A stretch of DNA of 64,000 bases from Spongiibacteraceae bacterium (GCA_028280715.1 JANQLG010000033.1:1-64000), one strand, 5' to 3'; shown: positions 25,821-35,384, counted from the first letter of the stretch. The notes: generated by a model not told the origin, from the sequence alone. Numbers and translations: made by a program.

Positions 25821-26675
25821 TTACCCGAAGCGTCCACTGATGTAATCTTCGGTCAACTCATGGCGAGGGCGAGTAAAGATATCGTTGGTCGCACCTATTT
25901 CGATTAAGTCACCGAGGTGAAAGTAGGCGGTACGTTGTGATACCCGCGCGGCTTGGTGCATGGAGTGCGTTACAATGGCAATGGTGAATTGCTCGCGTAG
26001 CTCATCGATCAAGTCTTCCACAATGGCTGTGGCAATCGGATCAAGCGCGGAGCAGGGTTCATCCATAAGAATGACCTCGGGGTTGATGGCGATAGTTCTC
26101 GCAATACATAAACGTTGCTGCTGGCCACCAGAAAGGCCTGTGCCTTGAGCATCAAGACGATCTTTCACTTCGTTCCATAGGCCTGCTTTTTGTAGCGATG
26201 TTTCTACGATTTCGTCCAGCTCCGCATTGGTGTTTGCTAGGCCGTGAATACGAGCGCCCCAGGCAACATTCTCATAAATTGATTTGGGAAACGGGTTGGG
26301 TTTTTGGAAGACCATGCCTACTTGCGCTCTGAGTTCAACCACATCCAATTTTTTGTCATAAATATTCTTGTTGTCGAGGGTGATATCGCCAGTCACTTTA
26401 CAGTCCTTGACGGTATCATTCATACGATTCAGACATCTGAGGAAGGTTGATTTACCACAGCCAGATGGGCCTATCATTGCAAGTACTTCATTGCGGCCAA
26501 GGTCCAGGTTAACGCCTTTTATCGCGTGCTTGTCACCATAGTGTACGTTGACATCACGGGCCGACATGCGAGGGCTTTCTACAGTGTAGTCACCCACAGT
26601 TTCCCGATGATCACGAGGAATTTGTGAAGAGGGTATACTTGGGCTAGCTGGCGCCGCCTGCTGATTATTTTCCAT
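25821..26675 (-). CDS. pstB: Phosphate import ATP-binding protein PstB
   Basis: About 284 residues. ABC motifs are Walker [11 protein letters not shown]-loop VFQKPNPFP, signature [16 protein letters not shown], Walker [14 protein letters not shown] and H-loop [11 protein letters not shown]; the end [10 protein letters not shown] is the usual PstB end. It powers PstCA-mediated phosphate import. I take ATG 26675 because GAGG lies 5 bp upstream; ATG 26696 is possible and would add seven residues. The N-terminal 35 or so residues before the ABC domain are a poorly conserved extension. It follows pstA by 81 bp. Confidence 0.95.
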   Translation of the reverse strand: MENNQQAAPASPSIPSSQIPRDHRETVGDYTVESPRMSARDVNVHYGDKHAIKGVNLDLGRNEVLAMIGPSGCGKSTFLRCLNRMNDTVKDCKVTGDITLDNKNIYDKKLDVVELRAQVGMVFQKPNPFPKSIYENVAWGARIHGLANTNAELDEIVETSLQKAGLWNEVKDRLDAQGTGLSGGQQQRLCIARTIAINPEVILMDEPCSALDPIATAIVEDLIDELREQFTIAIVTHSMHQAARVSQRTAYFHLGDLIEIGATNDIFTRPRHELTEDYISGRFG

Positions 26676-26756
26676 TGTGACCTCAATTTCTTGCATGGTG
26701 TACCCCAATTTTTATACGTCAGATGCAGTTAACTCAGATAAAGTTAATCTTGCCGC

Positions 26757-28076
26757 TTACCATCTACGTTCTAATTTCTTTCGAATAAAAACAGCAACTG
26801 CATTCATCGTTATCAGGAAGGCCAGCAGTACCATAATAGCGCCTGATGTTTTTTCTACAAATGCACGTTCAGGGCTATCTGCCCATAGAAAAATCTGTAC
26901 CGGTAATACGGTAGATGGATCTGTAAAGCTCGATGGTACATCCACGATAAAGGCTACCATACCAATCATCAGTAGCGGAGCAGTTTCTCCCAATGCTTGA
27001 GCCATGCCGATTATTGTACCAGTGAGCATCCCAGGCAGAGCCAAAGGTAACACGTGGTTGAAGACCATTTGCATTTTTGATGCCCCCAGGCCAATTGCTG
27101 CCTCCCGGATTGCCGGTGGCACTGATTTCAACGCTGCTCGACTGGAAATAATGATGGTCGGTAGTGTCATTAATGTCAGGACCAAACCACCGACTAGTGG
27201 TGCTGAACGGGGCAAGGCAAAGAAGTTGATAAACACGGCCAGGCCCAGCAGACCGAATACAATAGATGGAACCGCAGCCAGATTATTAATGTTAACTTCG
27301 ATGATATCAGTCAGTCTGTTTTGGGGCGCAAACTCTTCCAGATAAATGGCTGCGGCAACGCCGATCGGGAATGACAGCAGCAAGGTCACAATCAGCGTGA
27401 AGAAGCTGCCTGATAGAGCACCTAATATACCTGCCAATTCCGCATCGCGAGAATCTCCTGCTGTAAAGAAGGTGGTGTTAAATTGGGTTTTAACGCGTCC
27501 TTCTTCATTCAGTTTGTCTATCCAGGCAATCTGGTTGTCTTTAATACGGCGATCATCTTCAGGTATATTGCGGTCGATATAGCCTTTGATCAGCATATCG
27601 ATGTCATCGTCAGCTGGTACCCAAAGTCTGAAGGTATTGCCAATATATTCCGGGTGTTCACGTACAAGATCGGCCAGCTGATAACTGGCGCCACTGCTAA
27701 CCAAAGAGTAGAGATTGCGGCGTTCTTGACGTGAAGAAACCTCAGGAAACATTTCCCTCAGATTGCTGCGAATAATGCCAAAATAATTGGCATCGGCGAT
27801 GACCGCTGGATCGCGTGTCCCATCGGGGTCGATTTGTTGTTCATCGAGATAGATATCCAATGCGATATAAGATTGGACGAAAGCGCCTTTGCCCTTATTA
27901 ATAATGTCGAAGAACAGAATAAAGACAAAACTAATAGCAAGCGCTATGGCCACTTTGCCGTATAGTTGAAAACGTCTTTCTGCCGCATTGCGTTTATTGA
28001 TGTTCTTTCTAACAACATCAATTGTTCTTGGGCGTTTGGGGATATTGGGTGAGAGTGTAGAATTATCTTCTGTCAT
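26757..28076 (-). CDS. pstA: Phosphate ABC permease PstA with large periplasmic insertion
   Basis: A 439-residue permease, well above the usual size near 300. After a first membrane helix (about 40-58) comes a hydrophilic stretch of about 150 residues (61-215), probably periplasmic, before the usual five-helix core with the EAA loop (PPAIREAAIGLGASKMQMVFNH, quoted in parts: PPAIREAAIGLGASK). The C-terminus is typical. ATG 28076 is chosen since GGAAG lies 9 bp upstream and the gap to pstC is only 4 bp. The matching extra domain in PstC suggests both halves share a derived architecture. Confidence 0.93.
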   Translation of the reverse strand: MTEDNSTLSPNIPKRPRTIDVVRKNINKRNAAERRFQLYGKVAIALAISFVFILFFDIINKGKGAFVQSYIALDIYLDEQQIDPDGTRDPAVIADANYFGIIRSNLREMFPEVSSRQERRNLYSLVSSGASYQLADLVREHPEYIGNTFRLWVPADDDIDMLIKGYIDRNIPEDDRRIKDNQIAWIDKLNEEGRVKTQFNTTFFTAGDSRDAELAGILGALSGSFFTLIVTLLLSFPIGVAAAIYLEEFAPQNRLTDIIEVNINNLAAVPSIVFGLLGLAVFINFFALPRSAPLVGGLVLTLMTLPTIIISSRAALKSVPPAIREAAIGLGASKMQMVFNHVLPLALPGMLTGTIIGMAQALGETAPLLMIGMVAFIVDVPSSFTDPSTVLPVQIFLWADSPERAFVEKTSGAIMVLLAFLITMNAVAVFIRKKLERRW

Positions 28077-28080
28077 GATA

Positions 28081-29466
28081 TTAAACTTCCAATTCCTCTC
28101 GATAGCGGCGAACAATATGTAATGCGATAACGTTTAATACTAGGGTGGTTAAAAACAGCATAAGCCCCAACGCAAAAGCAGCCAGGGTTTTTGCGCTGTC
28201 AAATTCCTGGTCACCAGTCAGTAGAGTAACGATTTGAACCGTTACAGTAGTAACCGCATCCAAAGGATTAAGAGTTAAATTAGCAGCTAAGCCTGCTGCC
28301 ATTACCACGATCATGGTTTCACCGATGGCACGTGAAGCTGCTAACAAAATGCCTCCAACTATGCCGGGCAATGCCGCTGGGAAAACAACTTTGCGAATGG
28401 TTTCTGATTGAGTGGCGCCTAGGGCCAGTGCGCCATCGCGCATTGACTGTGGTACTGCGTTAATAACATCGTCGGAGAGTGATGAAACAAATGGGATGAT
28501 CATAACACCCATGACCAAGCCGGCAGCTAAGGCGCTTTCGCTGGCGACGTCTAAACCAATCGATGTGCCGAAATTTCTGATCATTGGAGCAACGGTAAGA
28601 GCGGCAAAGAAGCCATAAACTACGGTGGGAATGCCCGCTAATATTTCCAGTAATGGTTTGGCGATGGAGCGTGTTTTCTCAGTAGCGTATTCTGACAGAT
28701 ATACCGCAGATAAAAGACCGATAGGCACTGCAACGGTTAAAGCGATAAATGAAATTAATAGGGTACCAACAAATAATGGGATAGCACCGAAGGCACCTGA
28801 TGACCCCACTTGGTCAGCGCGAAGAGCTGTTTGAGGGCTCCATTGGGTACCAAACACAAACTCAGTAAAAGGTACTTTGCCGAAGAATGAAATCGATTCG
28901 TACAGCACTGAAAAAACAATGCCGACAGTGGTGAATATCGCTAACGTAGAGCTGGCGATTAAAAAGAACATCATGAAACGCTCTACTGCATTACGTGCGC
29001 GCTTTTCCTTGGATAATGACATATAGCCGCTTAAACCGCAGAGCAACGTAATGGCGAAGGTGACAAAGGTTAGTAATTGAAAACTGGTACTGCGATGATC
29101 GGAATAGAGTTTGGCGGCTTGCTGTATTTCTGGTGTCAGGTTGGTTGCAATAACATTGCCGTTGACGAGGTTTCTAATATCGTTAATCAACAGCTTGATT
29201 TCACCATCGGTTTTATTGGTCATGGTTTCAGGTAAATTACCTACCACCATATTCATGATGATGCTTTCGTGCAGAGAAAGCCAAATGGCAAGAACAATCA
29301 TTGCCGGGCCAATGGCAGCTAATGCAGAAAAATAACCATGGTAGTGAGGAAGGGAATGTAGCTGGCTGATACGTCCACTCACCAATGCGGATGCCCGCCT
29401 AATGCCAAGCTGATAGGCTATAAACCCTATCACCAGTAAGCATAGTAGCAAACCGGTTGACCCCAT
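28081..29466 (-). CDS. pstC: Phosphate ABC permease PstC with N-terminal extension
   Basis: About 461 residues. Before the standard core (from about residue 165) there are two extra membrane helices (about 3-20 and 45-65), a periplasmic loop (66-127) and another helix (128-150). The core shows SEYATEKTRSIAKPLLEILAG (in parts: KPLLEILAGIPTVVYGFFA) and the EAA loop RDGALALGATQSETIRKVVFP. It forms the transmembrane channel with PstA. I favour ATG 29466, which has GGGGGA 5 bp upstream; ATG 29490 would add eight residues. Directly upstream are a terminator and a large stem-loop that separate it from pstS. Confidence 0.92.
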   Translation of the reverse strand: MGSTGLLLCLLVIGFIAYQLGIRRASALVSGRISQLHSLPHYHGYFSALAAIGPAMIVLAIWLSLHESIIMNMVVGNLPETMTNKTDGEIKLLINDIRNLVNGNVIATNLTPEIQQAAKLYSDHRSTSFQLLTFVTFAITLLCGLSGYMSLSKEKRARNAVERFMMFFLIASSTLAIFTTVGIVFSVLYESISFFGKVPFTEFVFGTQWSPQTALRADQVGSSGAFGAIPLFVGTLLISFIALTVAVPIGLLSAVYLSEYATEKTRSIAKPLLEILAGIPTVVYGFFAALTVAPMIRNFGTSIGLDVASESALAAGLVMGVMIIPFVSSLSDDVINAVPQSMRDGALALGATQSETIRKVVFPAALPGIVGGILLAASRAIGETMIVVMAAGLAANLTLNPLDAVTTVTVQIVTLLTGDQEFDSAKTLAAFALGLMLFLTTLVLNVIALHIVRRYREELEV

Positions 29467-29492
29467 AAATTCCCCCATAACTACAGACATAT

Positions 29493-29558
29493 AAAACGGC
29501 CCTGAGAAGGATAAACGAAATGCAGTCGGATTTCGTCTATCAATTCATGGGCCGTTTT
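29493..29558 (-). other. Large two-part stem-loop between pstS and pstC
   Basis: Outer arms AAAACGGCCC (29493-29502) and GGGCCGTTTT (29549-29558) are perfect complements. Inside, ATAAACGAAAT and ATTTCGTCTAT form a further 12-bp stem with one G-U pair when transcribed from the minus strand. The structure ends right before the pstC start region and its 3' arm runs into TTTTAT, so it may act as a second terminator, an attenuator or an RNA-end protector. Confidence 0.65.
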
Positions 29559-29570
29559 GTTATTAAATAT

Positions 29571-29595
29571 AAAAAGGCGCAGTCATTACTGCGCC
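29571..29595 (-). terminator. Rho-independent terminator after pstS
   Basis: On the minus strand GGCGCAGT-AATG-ACTGCGCC is an 8-bp GC-rich stem followed by TTTTT, 9 bp past the pstS stop. It should end many transcripts after pstS, giving more PstS than PstCAB-PhoU. Confidence 0.85.
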
Positions 29596-29604
29596 CGATT
29601 CTTA

Positions 29605-30645
29605 CTATATCTTAGAGGGCATTGGCTCCAAGCCATTAACCGCTTTTTGGTAAGACTGGTGTTCTTCTGATGGTGCGGGAATTAAACCGCGATCAGACAG
29701 ATAGCCTTCCTCACCTGAAGCGTTTTCACTAACGAATTCTTTGGCATATTCTTGGATGCCGGGAATTGTTCCTACGTGCGCCTTCTTGATATAGAAATAT
29801 AAAGAACGAGATACTGGGTATTCGCCATTAGCGATGGCATCGAATTCTGGCTCAACACCACCAACTTTTGCACCATGTACCTTGTCCGAATTCTGGTCCA
29901 GGAAGCTGTAGCCAAAGATGCCATAGGCGTTGGGATTGGCTTCCAGTTTTTGTACGATCAGGTTGTCATTCTCACCCGCTTCAACGTAGGCGCCATCTTC
30001 TCTAATAGAATGACAAACTGTTCTGTGTTTATCTTTAGCAAGGGCCTTAATCCAGTCGATCTGATTGCAGCCACCTTCCATTCCAAGTTCGACAAAGGCG
30101 TCGCGAGTACCTGATGTTGGTGGTGGGCCCAATACCTCAATTTTTGTATTGGGTAGGTTAGGGTTGACTTCATTCCAAGTGGTATAAGGGTTAGCAACCA
30201 GTTTTTCTCCGCCTTTTGGATCGGGTACTTCTTTCGCTAAAGCGAGGAAAATATCTTTTAGTTCAACTTCAAGCTGAGCAGATTTTTTAGAATTGGCGAA
30301 GGCAATACCATCGTAGCCTACTTTAACTTCAATGATTTCCTTCACACCATTTTCTACGCATTGATCAAGCTCGGTTTGCTTGATGCGGCGAGATGCGTTG
30401 GTGATATCGGGATGTTCTACACCTACACCAGCGCAAAATAGCTTCAGGCCACCGCCAGAGCCAGTGGACTCAATTTTTGGTGTTTTAAAGGATGTTGATT
30501 TACCGAAGCGTTCGGCGACTACGGTAGCAAAGGGATATACCGTTGATGATCCCACAATGCTTACGTAATCACGAGAGGCTGCTTGGCCTACAGTAGCTGC
30601 TGTCAAAAGTGCTGTTGCGGCCATGGATGTTATCAGTTTGTTCAT
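29605..30645 (-). CDS. pstS: Phosphate-binding periplasmic protein PstS
   Basis: A 346-residue protein with a signal peptide ending GQA, followed by VSIVGSSTVYPFATVVAE, where the SST loop holds phosphate, and later GSGGGLKLFC and PPPTSGTRDAFVE with the second phosphate loop. Members of this long PstS type are common in marine gammaproteobacteria. It captures phosphate for PstCAB. Start ATG has AGGAG 7 bp upstream. It is the first gene of the operon, behind a PhoB box, and is followed by a strong terminator. Confidence 0.95.
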   Translation of the reverse strand: MNKLITSMAATALLTAATVGQAASRDYVSIVGSSTVYPFATVVAERFGKSTSFKTPKIESTGSGGGLKLFCAGVGVEHPDITNASRRIKQTELDQCVENGVKEIIEVKVGYDGIAFANSKKSAQLEVELKDIFLALAKEVPDPKGGEKLVANPYTTWNEVNPNLPNTKIEVLGPPPTSGTRDAFVELGMEGGCNQIDWIKALAKDKHRTVCHSIREDGAYVEAGENDNLIVQKLEANPNAYGIFGYSFLDQNSDKVHGAKVGGVEPEFDAIANGEYPVSRSLYFYIKKAHVGTIPGIQEYAKEFVSENASGEEGYLSDRGLIPAPSEEHQSYQKAVNGLEPMPSKI

Positions 30646-30736
30646 GGATTAACTCCTGTGGTGTAAGTAAGACCAGTACAACGTCTCCCCGACTCTGGCC
30701 TATGGATTTATTACCCCGCATTTATATTGCATTTAT

Positions 30737-30754
30737 GTAACAGTTTTATGACAG
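30737..30754 (-). promoter_or_regulatory. PhoB box of the pst operon
   Basis: On the minus strand CTGTCATAAAACTGTTAC matches the two direct heptamers CTGTCAT/CTGTTAC with a 4-nt AT spacer, the classic Pho box. About 10 bp further downstream AATATAAAT can serve as the -10 element. The site lies about 90 bp before pstS, so the operon is expected to rise on phosphate starvation. Confidence 0.88.
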
Positions 30755-30907
30755 TTTTCCGATTATTCCTAAATCAGCACATAAATGTGCCCATGCCACA
30801 AATAAACATCCTATGGGCGCGCAATTGTAGTGCTGAAATGAAGAGAAGTCAGGTACTAAATGTACCTAAAATAAATATGAGTTGGATTAAAGCTTGATGA
30901 TATGAAA

Positions 30908-31309
30908 TTAGGGGTCCAATAATAGTCTGAATTCGCGATATACCTGGCCATCCGGCCAAACAAATTCCAGGACAAAATTGAGGAATGGCTCTTTTATCGG
31001 AGCACGGGTAGAGAGTATGACGGTTTGATTTTCGTCCAATGTGATCACTAAGTTATCGATAGTGCTGAGTCGTTCCAGTCCAAATTGATCATATATCTCA
31101 ACTGGGGCCATGCGAACGATGACCTGCTCGTTACTCAGTTGCTCAGAATGGGATATTGGCAGTGTAGCTTTAAGCGGATCACCTAATCGGGAATGCAGCG
31201 TAATGTCCCCTACGCTCAGTGCATAGAGCGTGCTAGGTGTAACAGCTCCTATAAAAAAGAAACATATATATAGAAGAGGGTAGAGCTTCTCTAGAGAGGG
31301 CTTTTTCAC
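30908..31309 (-). CDS. Stand-alone FimV N-terminal domain protein
   Basis: A 133-residue exported protein: signal peptide region (YICFFFIGAVTPSTLYA) and then a single domain matching the periplasmic N-terminal domain of FimV: LSVGDITLHSRLGDPLKA, IYDQFGLER, REPFLNF-like KEPFLNFVLEFVWPDG and the terminal REFRLLLDP. Full FimV continues with a LysM domain, a membrane helix and cytoplasmic TPRs; this protein stops right at LLLDP. FimV organises cell poles, type IV pili and, in Pseudomonas, cyclic-AMP signalling. A truncated paralog could bind the same partner without polar anchoring. It lies beside a GGDEF-EAL gene, transcribed away from it. It could also be a remnant, though the frame is clean with intact export signal. 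Confidence 0.75.
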   Translation of the reverse strand: MKKPSLEKLYPLLYICFFFIGAVTPSTLYALSVGDITLHSRLGDPLKATLPISHSEQLSNEQVIVRMAPVEIYDQFGLERLSTIDNLVITLDENQTVILSTRAPIKEPFLNFVLEFVWPDGQVYREFRLLLDP

Positions 31310-31715
31310 GACTGCCTTCCTTTAATGTTTTGAGCGCGCGAAACATCAAGTATATAGGCTTATGTATATTGGGTATGTGAAGGAAAGCTCAAAGTGAGTG
31401 ATATTTAAGTCAATAAAATAACTTTTTTACCTTGATTTTCGACATAAAAATATTTGTGTCAAAAAAATATTAATTAAGGTGTTTCGCTCTGTTTTTATTG
31501 GTATTTTTTATAACTTAATGATAAATAACAAAATATTTCATTTAATAATCGGGATTATTACCGTGATGTAGCGCACATTTTTCTTTTTTGCTGGTTATAA
31601 TGCATTCGCAAATTCGTCAATAAAATGTTCTTTTCTGTGAGTAAGCATTGCACATGGATAATCGGAAGCGAGCAAGCAGAAAAGATGTGTGAATGAATAG
31701 TTAGTGAGGCATACC
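31310..31715. other. Gene-free AT-rich divergent region
   Basis: About 400 bp between the FimV-domain gene and the GGDEF-EAL gene. It is strongly AT-rich. I see one imperfect hairpin (31441-31460) and no convincing promoter pair, RNA gene or coding frame. Confidence 0.5.
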
Positions 31716-33842
31716 TTGAATTCTTTAAATACTTTCCTGCGACAAACATCGATGTTTAGTCGCCGTGTAAAGCCCAAAAAGAAAAGTAGTTTGGTTAGGC
31801 GCTTTCAGGCATTGCTTATTTGCTTGGGGGTGGCGATTTATTTGATCTCTGTGGCGGGGTTTTGGATATCCTCTAATCATGTCATCCAGTCTACCTTTAA
31901 ACAGCAAACCATGAGCTGGATTTCAGCTCTGGTACCGCAGGCAAAATCACTTTTTATTTCCCAGGACTTCTCTAGTTTATCTACGGTAGAAGCTATTACT
32001 CAGGGTAGGGGGGAAGTTGGATATGTCAGATTTTATGCGAAGGATGGTAGGACTATTCAGGCAGAATTGGATACTGGCTTAACCAGTGTAGAGGCCATCC
32101 CTACATTTGATGCCGATATTTTTAAGGACTATACGCAACATCAATTAAGGGTTGCAGAGCCGCTCATGCAAGAGGTAAGTCTGTGGCCGTCTTTGATTCA
32201 GGTATCTATTCCCATTTACGAAGAAACCAGTGGTGACGCTCTTTTTGTTGATGGCTCCAGTGAGGTAATCGGTTATGTCGATATTGGCTTGTGCTATGGG
32301 GCCTATTTAGGGTTGTTGGTTGAGAGTGTGTTATTTGGCAGTTTATTTATTTCATGCGTTTTTCTTGTTGCGGCGGTTGCAGGAAGGCAGTTAATCCAGC
32401 GTTCGTTACGTCCTTTGTTGGAATTGAGAGAGCCATTAGATCGTCTTGCTCGGGGTGAAACCGATGTGTGGGTTAGCCACGAAGGCGATGAAGAAATTGT
32501 TGCTATCAGTAATGCATTAAAAAGTACGATAGGCGCTATTAAATTACGAGATGCAGAGCTAAGGCGGCTCGCAGATTATGATTCGTTAACAGGCCTGATT
32601 AATAAAAGAAGTTTTGATGTAGTGCTTGAAAATGAGCGTAAACGGGTCATTAAGGAGCATGATAGCAGCGCACTGTTTTATATCGATCTCGACCAATTCA
32701 AGTACGTAAATGACACCTTGGGCCATGAGGCAGGTGATCGCCTTTTAGTTCAAGTAGCTGAGATGTTGAAGTCAAGAATGCGTTCAGATGATGTGGTTTC
32801 AAGAATTGGTGGCGATGAATTTATTGTATTGGCGAAATCTGTTGATCGGGAAGGTGCACTTGAAATAGCGAGTGCAATTGTTAAGGCAATGTGTGGATTT
32901 GTTTTTGCGGAGCAAGGCAAGGTTTTTAACATTTATTGTTCTGTGGGTATTTCATTGCTTGAAGACAATCAATGTACGGCGGATGAGGTGCTGTCTAATG
33001 CTGATATGGCTTGTTATACAGCAAAATCTCAGGGTCGAAACCGTTACTTTTTGTTTGAAGCGAAAGCTGGTGCAAATAGTAGGCTGGATATAGGTTGGTC
33101 ACACCGAATTGCTCAAGCATTATCTAACAATAATTTTATGTTGCATTTTCAGCCGATAGTGCAAGTTGATGAGTCGGATATGCCAAGTTTTGAAGTGTTG
33201 CTGAGAATGTTGGATGATGATGGAGGTATCATACCCCCCAATATGTTTATTCCTATTGCCGAGCGTTTTGGTTTGTTGGCTGATATTGATTATTGGGTTA
33301 TTCAGCGAAGCATGGAGCAATTGAATTTGCTGAATAAGCAAGGGAAAAAAGTGTGTCTATACGTTAATTTGTCAGGACAGCTAATGGATGATCCAGATTT
33401 TGTTGAGCGTGTACTTGAGTTGAAGGATGAATTGAATATCGATGCTCGGCAAATGGTATTTGAACTTACCGAAAGAGCAGCAGTTGCCAGTCTGAAAGCT
33501 GCCTCTATAAAGATGCAAAAGTTGCGTAATCATGGATTTAGTTTTGCTGTAGATGATTTTGGTTCGGGATTTAGTTCTTTTTCATATCTAAAGCATATGC
33601 CTGTCGAATTCGTAAAAATTGAAGGTGAATTTGTTGAGCGTATTGTTGATGATGAAATTGATAGAGCGATGGTCAAATCGATGATTGATGTGGCTAAATC
33701 CTGTGGTAAAAAAGTGGTAGCCGAATATGTCTGCGACGAAAATACATTTAAGATGTTAGTAGGGTTTGGCATTGATTATATGCAGGGTTTTTATATCGCC
33801 GAACCTGCTTCAGAGCCTGATTTTGATATTGTTGTTGAGTAA
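31716..33842 (+). CDS. Membrane GGDEF-EAL cyclic-di-GMP enzyme
   Basis: About 708 residues: membrane helix near residues 30-50, a periplasmic domain of about 150 residues, a second helix near 205-230, a HAMP-like linker, then GGDEF and EAL domains. The cyclase site RIGGDEF is canonical and the domain opens with DYDSLTGLINKRSF. The phosphodiesterase site reads EVLLR in place of EALLR but keeps the metal and catalytic residues seen in N of YVNLSGQ, E of FELTERA, DD of VDDFGSGFSSF, K of VKIEGEF, E of VAEYV and Q of YMQGF. Both activities may therefore work. I favour TTG 31716 because GAGG lies 6 bp upstream; GTG 31704 and ATG 31752 are alternatives. No cofactor-binding sensor motif was recognised. 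Confidence 0.9.
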   Translation: MNSLNTFLRQTSMFSRRVKPKKKSSLVRRFQALLICLGVAIYLISVAGFWISSNHVIQSTFKQQTMSWISALVPQAKSLFISQDFSSLSTVEAITQGRGEVGYVRFYAKDGRTIQAELDTGLTSVEAIPTFDADIFKDYTQHQLRVAEPLMQEVSLWPSLIQVSIPIYEETSGDALFVDGSSEVIGYVDIGLCYGAYLGLLVESVLFGSLFISCVFLVAAVAGRQLIQRSLRPLLELREPLDRLARGETDVWVSHEGDEEIVAISNALKSTIGAIKLRDAELRRLADYDSLTGLINKRSFDVVLENERKRVIKEHDSSALFYIDLDQFKYVNDTLGHEAGDRLLVQVAEMLKSRMRSDDVVSRIGGDEFIVLAKSVDREGALEIASAIVKAMCGFVFAEQGKVFNIYCSVGISLLEDNQCTADEVLSNADMACYTAKSQGRNRYFLFEAKAGANSRLDIGWSHRIAQALSNNNFMLHFQPIVQVDESDMPSFEVLLRMLDDDGGIIPPNMFIPIAERFGLLADIDYWVIQRSMEQLNLLNKQGKKVCLYVNLSGQLMDDPDFVERVLELKDELNIDARQMVFELTERAAVASLKAASIKMQKLRNHGFSFAVDDFGSGFSSFSYLKHMPVEFVKIEGEFVERIVDDEIDRAMVKSMIDVAKSCGKKVVAEYVCDENTFKMLVGFGIDYMQGFYIAEPASEPDFDIVVE

Positions 33843-33939
33843 GCTAGATCATTCCAAAATGCCTAATGAAAAGGTGTGCTTCTGGGGGATAAAGCACTTT
33901 TCAAAAATAAAATGTATAGAAGGGAAATACATAGAAATA

Positions 33940-33975
33940 AAAAAGGCGATGCAGTTAAACTGTATCGCCTTTTTT
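33940..33975. terminator. Bidirectional terminator between GGDEF-EAL gene and gltA
   Basis: AAAAAGGCGATGCAG pairs with CTGTATCGCCTTTTT (one G-U pair) and T runs flank both sides. It lies between two convergent genes. Confidence 0.88.
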
Positions 33976-33989
33976 GATTTTAGTGTTGG

Positions 33990-35276
33990 TTATCGCTTAT
34001 CTAAAGGAACAAAGTCTCTTTGTGCAGAGCCTGTATAAAGCTGACGTGGACGGCCAATTTTGTAAGGGTTACCAATCATTTCATTCCAGTGAGCGATCCA
34101 GCCTGGAGTACGACCCAGGGCAAAGATTACAGTGAACATGCTGGTTGGGATGCCCATGGCTTTCAAAATGATGCCTGAGTAGAAATCAACATTGGGGTAG
34201 AGCTTCTTCTCAATAAAGTATGGATCTTCCAGGGCGATTTGTTCAAGACGTTTTGCGATGGCTAGGGATGGATCGTCCTCTAAGCCAAGTTCAGCCAATA
34301 CTTTGTCGGCAGTTTCCTTCATTACCTTCGCTCTTGGATCAAAGTTTTTGTAAACCCGGTGACCAAAGCCCATTAAGCGGAACGGATCATTTTTGTCCTT
34401 GGCGCGTGCGACAAATTCATCAATACGAGAGACATCGCCAATTTCGTCTAGCATAGTCAATACTGCTTCATTGGCGCCGCCATGTGATGGTCCCCACAGT
34501 GCTGCAATACCCGCTGAGATACAGGCAAAAGGATTGGCGCCAGTAGAGCCGGTTAGGCGTACGGTTGAGGTCGAAGCGTTTTGCTCGTGATCAGCATGAA
34601 GGACGAAAATCTTATCCATTGCGTCAGCGAGAGTCGGACTGATTTTATGTTCCTCACAGGGGGTGCTGAACATCATATGCAGAAAGTTTTCAGCATAGTT
34701 GAGATCGTTGCGAGGATAGATGAAAGGTTGGCCAACTGAATATTTATACGCCATAGCAGCCAGGGTTGGCATCTTGGCGATTAAGCGGATGGCAGAAATG
34801 TTACGGTGTTTCTCATTGGTGATATCCAATGAGTCGTGATAGAAGGCAGACAGTGCGCCAACAACACCACACAGGATGGCCATTGGGTGCGCATCACGAC
34901 GGAAGCCGCGGAAGAAGTTGTTCATCTGATCGTGAACCATGGTGTGCATGGTGACATTATCTACAAATGCTTCTTTTTCTTCTTTTGTTGGTAGTTCGCC
35001 GTTCCAAAGTAGCCAGCAAGTTTCGAGAAAATCTGATTCATTGGCGAGTTGTTCGATAGGGTAGCCGCGGTGCAATAATATGCCTTTACCGCCATCAATA
35101 TATGTGATTTGTGATTCGCAGGCGGCTGTTGAGACGAACCCTGGGTCATAAGTAAACATACCTTGGCTGGTTAAAGCACCAACATCAATCACATCTGGGC
35201 CTATGCTCCCGGAATAGATGGGAAGTTCGATGGCGTCTTTACCTTCTAAGGTCAGAGTCGCTTTTTTGTCTGACAT
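33990..35276 (-). CDS. gltA: Citrate synthase
   Basis: A 428-residue type II (hexameric, Gram-negative) citrate synthase that condenses oxaloacetate and acetyl-CoA. Active-site blocks are visible: [18 protein letters not shown] with the catalytic histidine, [16 protein letters not shown] with the second histidine, and the aspartate region in the C-terminal third ([14 protein letters not shown]). The N-terminal zinc-less domain with [13 protein letters not shown] and the length match E. coli and Pseudomonas GltA. It is transcribed away from sdhCDAB from a TTGACA-N16-TATAGT promoter and ends at a shared terminator. Confidence 0.97.
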   Translation of the reverse strand: MSDKKATLTLEGKDAIELPIYSGSIGPDVIDVGALTSQGMFTYDPGFVSTAACESQITYIDGGKGILLHRGYPIEQLANESDFLETCWLLWNGELPTKEEKEAFVDNVTMHTMVHDQMNNFFRGFRRDAHPMAILCGVVGALSAFYHDSLDITNEKHRNISAIRLIAKMPTLAAMAYKYSVGQPFIYPRNDLNYAENFLHMMFSTPCEEHKISPTLADAMDKIFVLHADHEQNASTSTVRLTGSTGANPFACISAGIAALWGPSHGGANEAVLTMLDEIGDVSRIDEFVARAKDKNDPFRLMGFGHRVYKNFDPRAKVMKETADKVLAELGLEDDPSLAIAKRLEQIALEDPYFIEKKLYPNVDFYSGIILKAMGIPTSMFTVIFALGRTPGWIAHWNEMIGNPYKIGRPRQLYTGSAQRDFVPLDKR

Positions 35277-35384
35277 GTAATAGCTCCTAACAAATCTAAA
35301 AAACTTTGTTTAACAGTAAGCTCTCATACTAATGTGTTGCAATGAGAGGTGGCTACTTAACTTATAGTAATCGGCGGGCTGCCC

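Noticed and set aside
30777-30790. Palindrome GCACAT-AA-ATGTGC and the GCCCAT/ATGGGC pair near the pst promoter
   Set aside because: Short arms, upstream of a sufficient Pho box, and no second copy that I could see in the window.
31441-31460. Imperfect hairpin GACATAAA/TTTGTGTC in the FimV-domain/GGDEF gap
   Set aside because: One mismatch, AT-rich context and no T tract on a useful side; likely chance.
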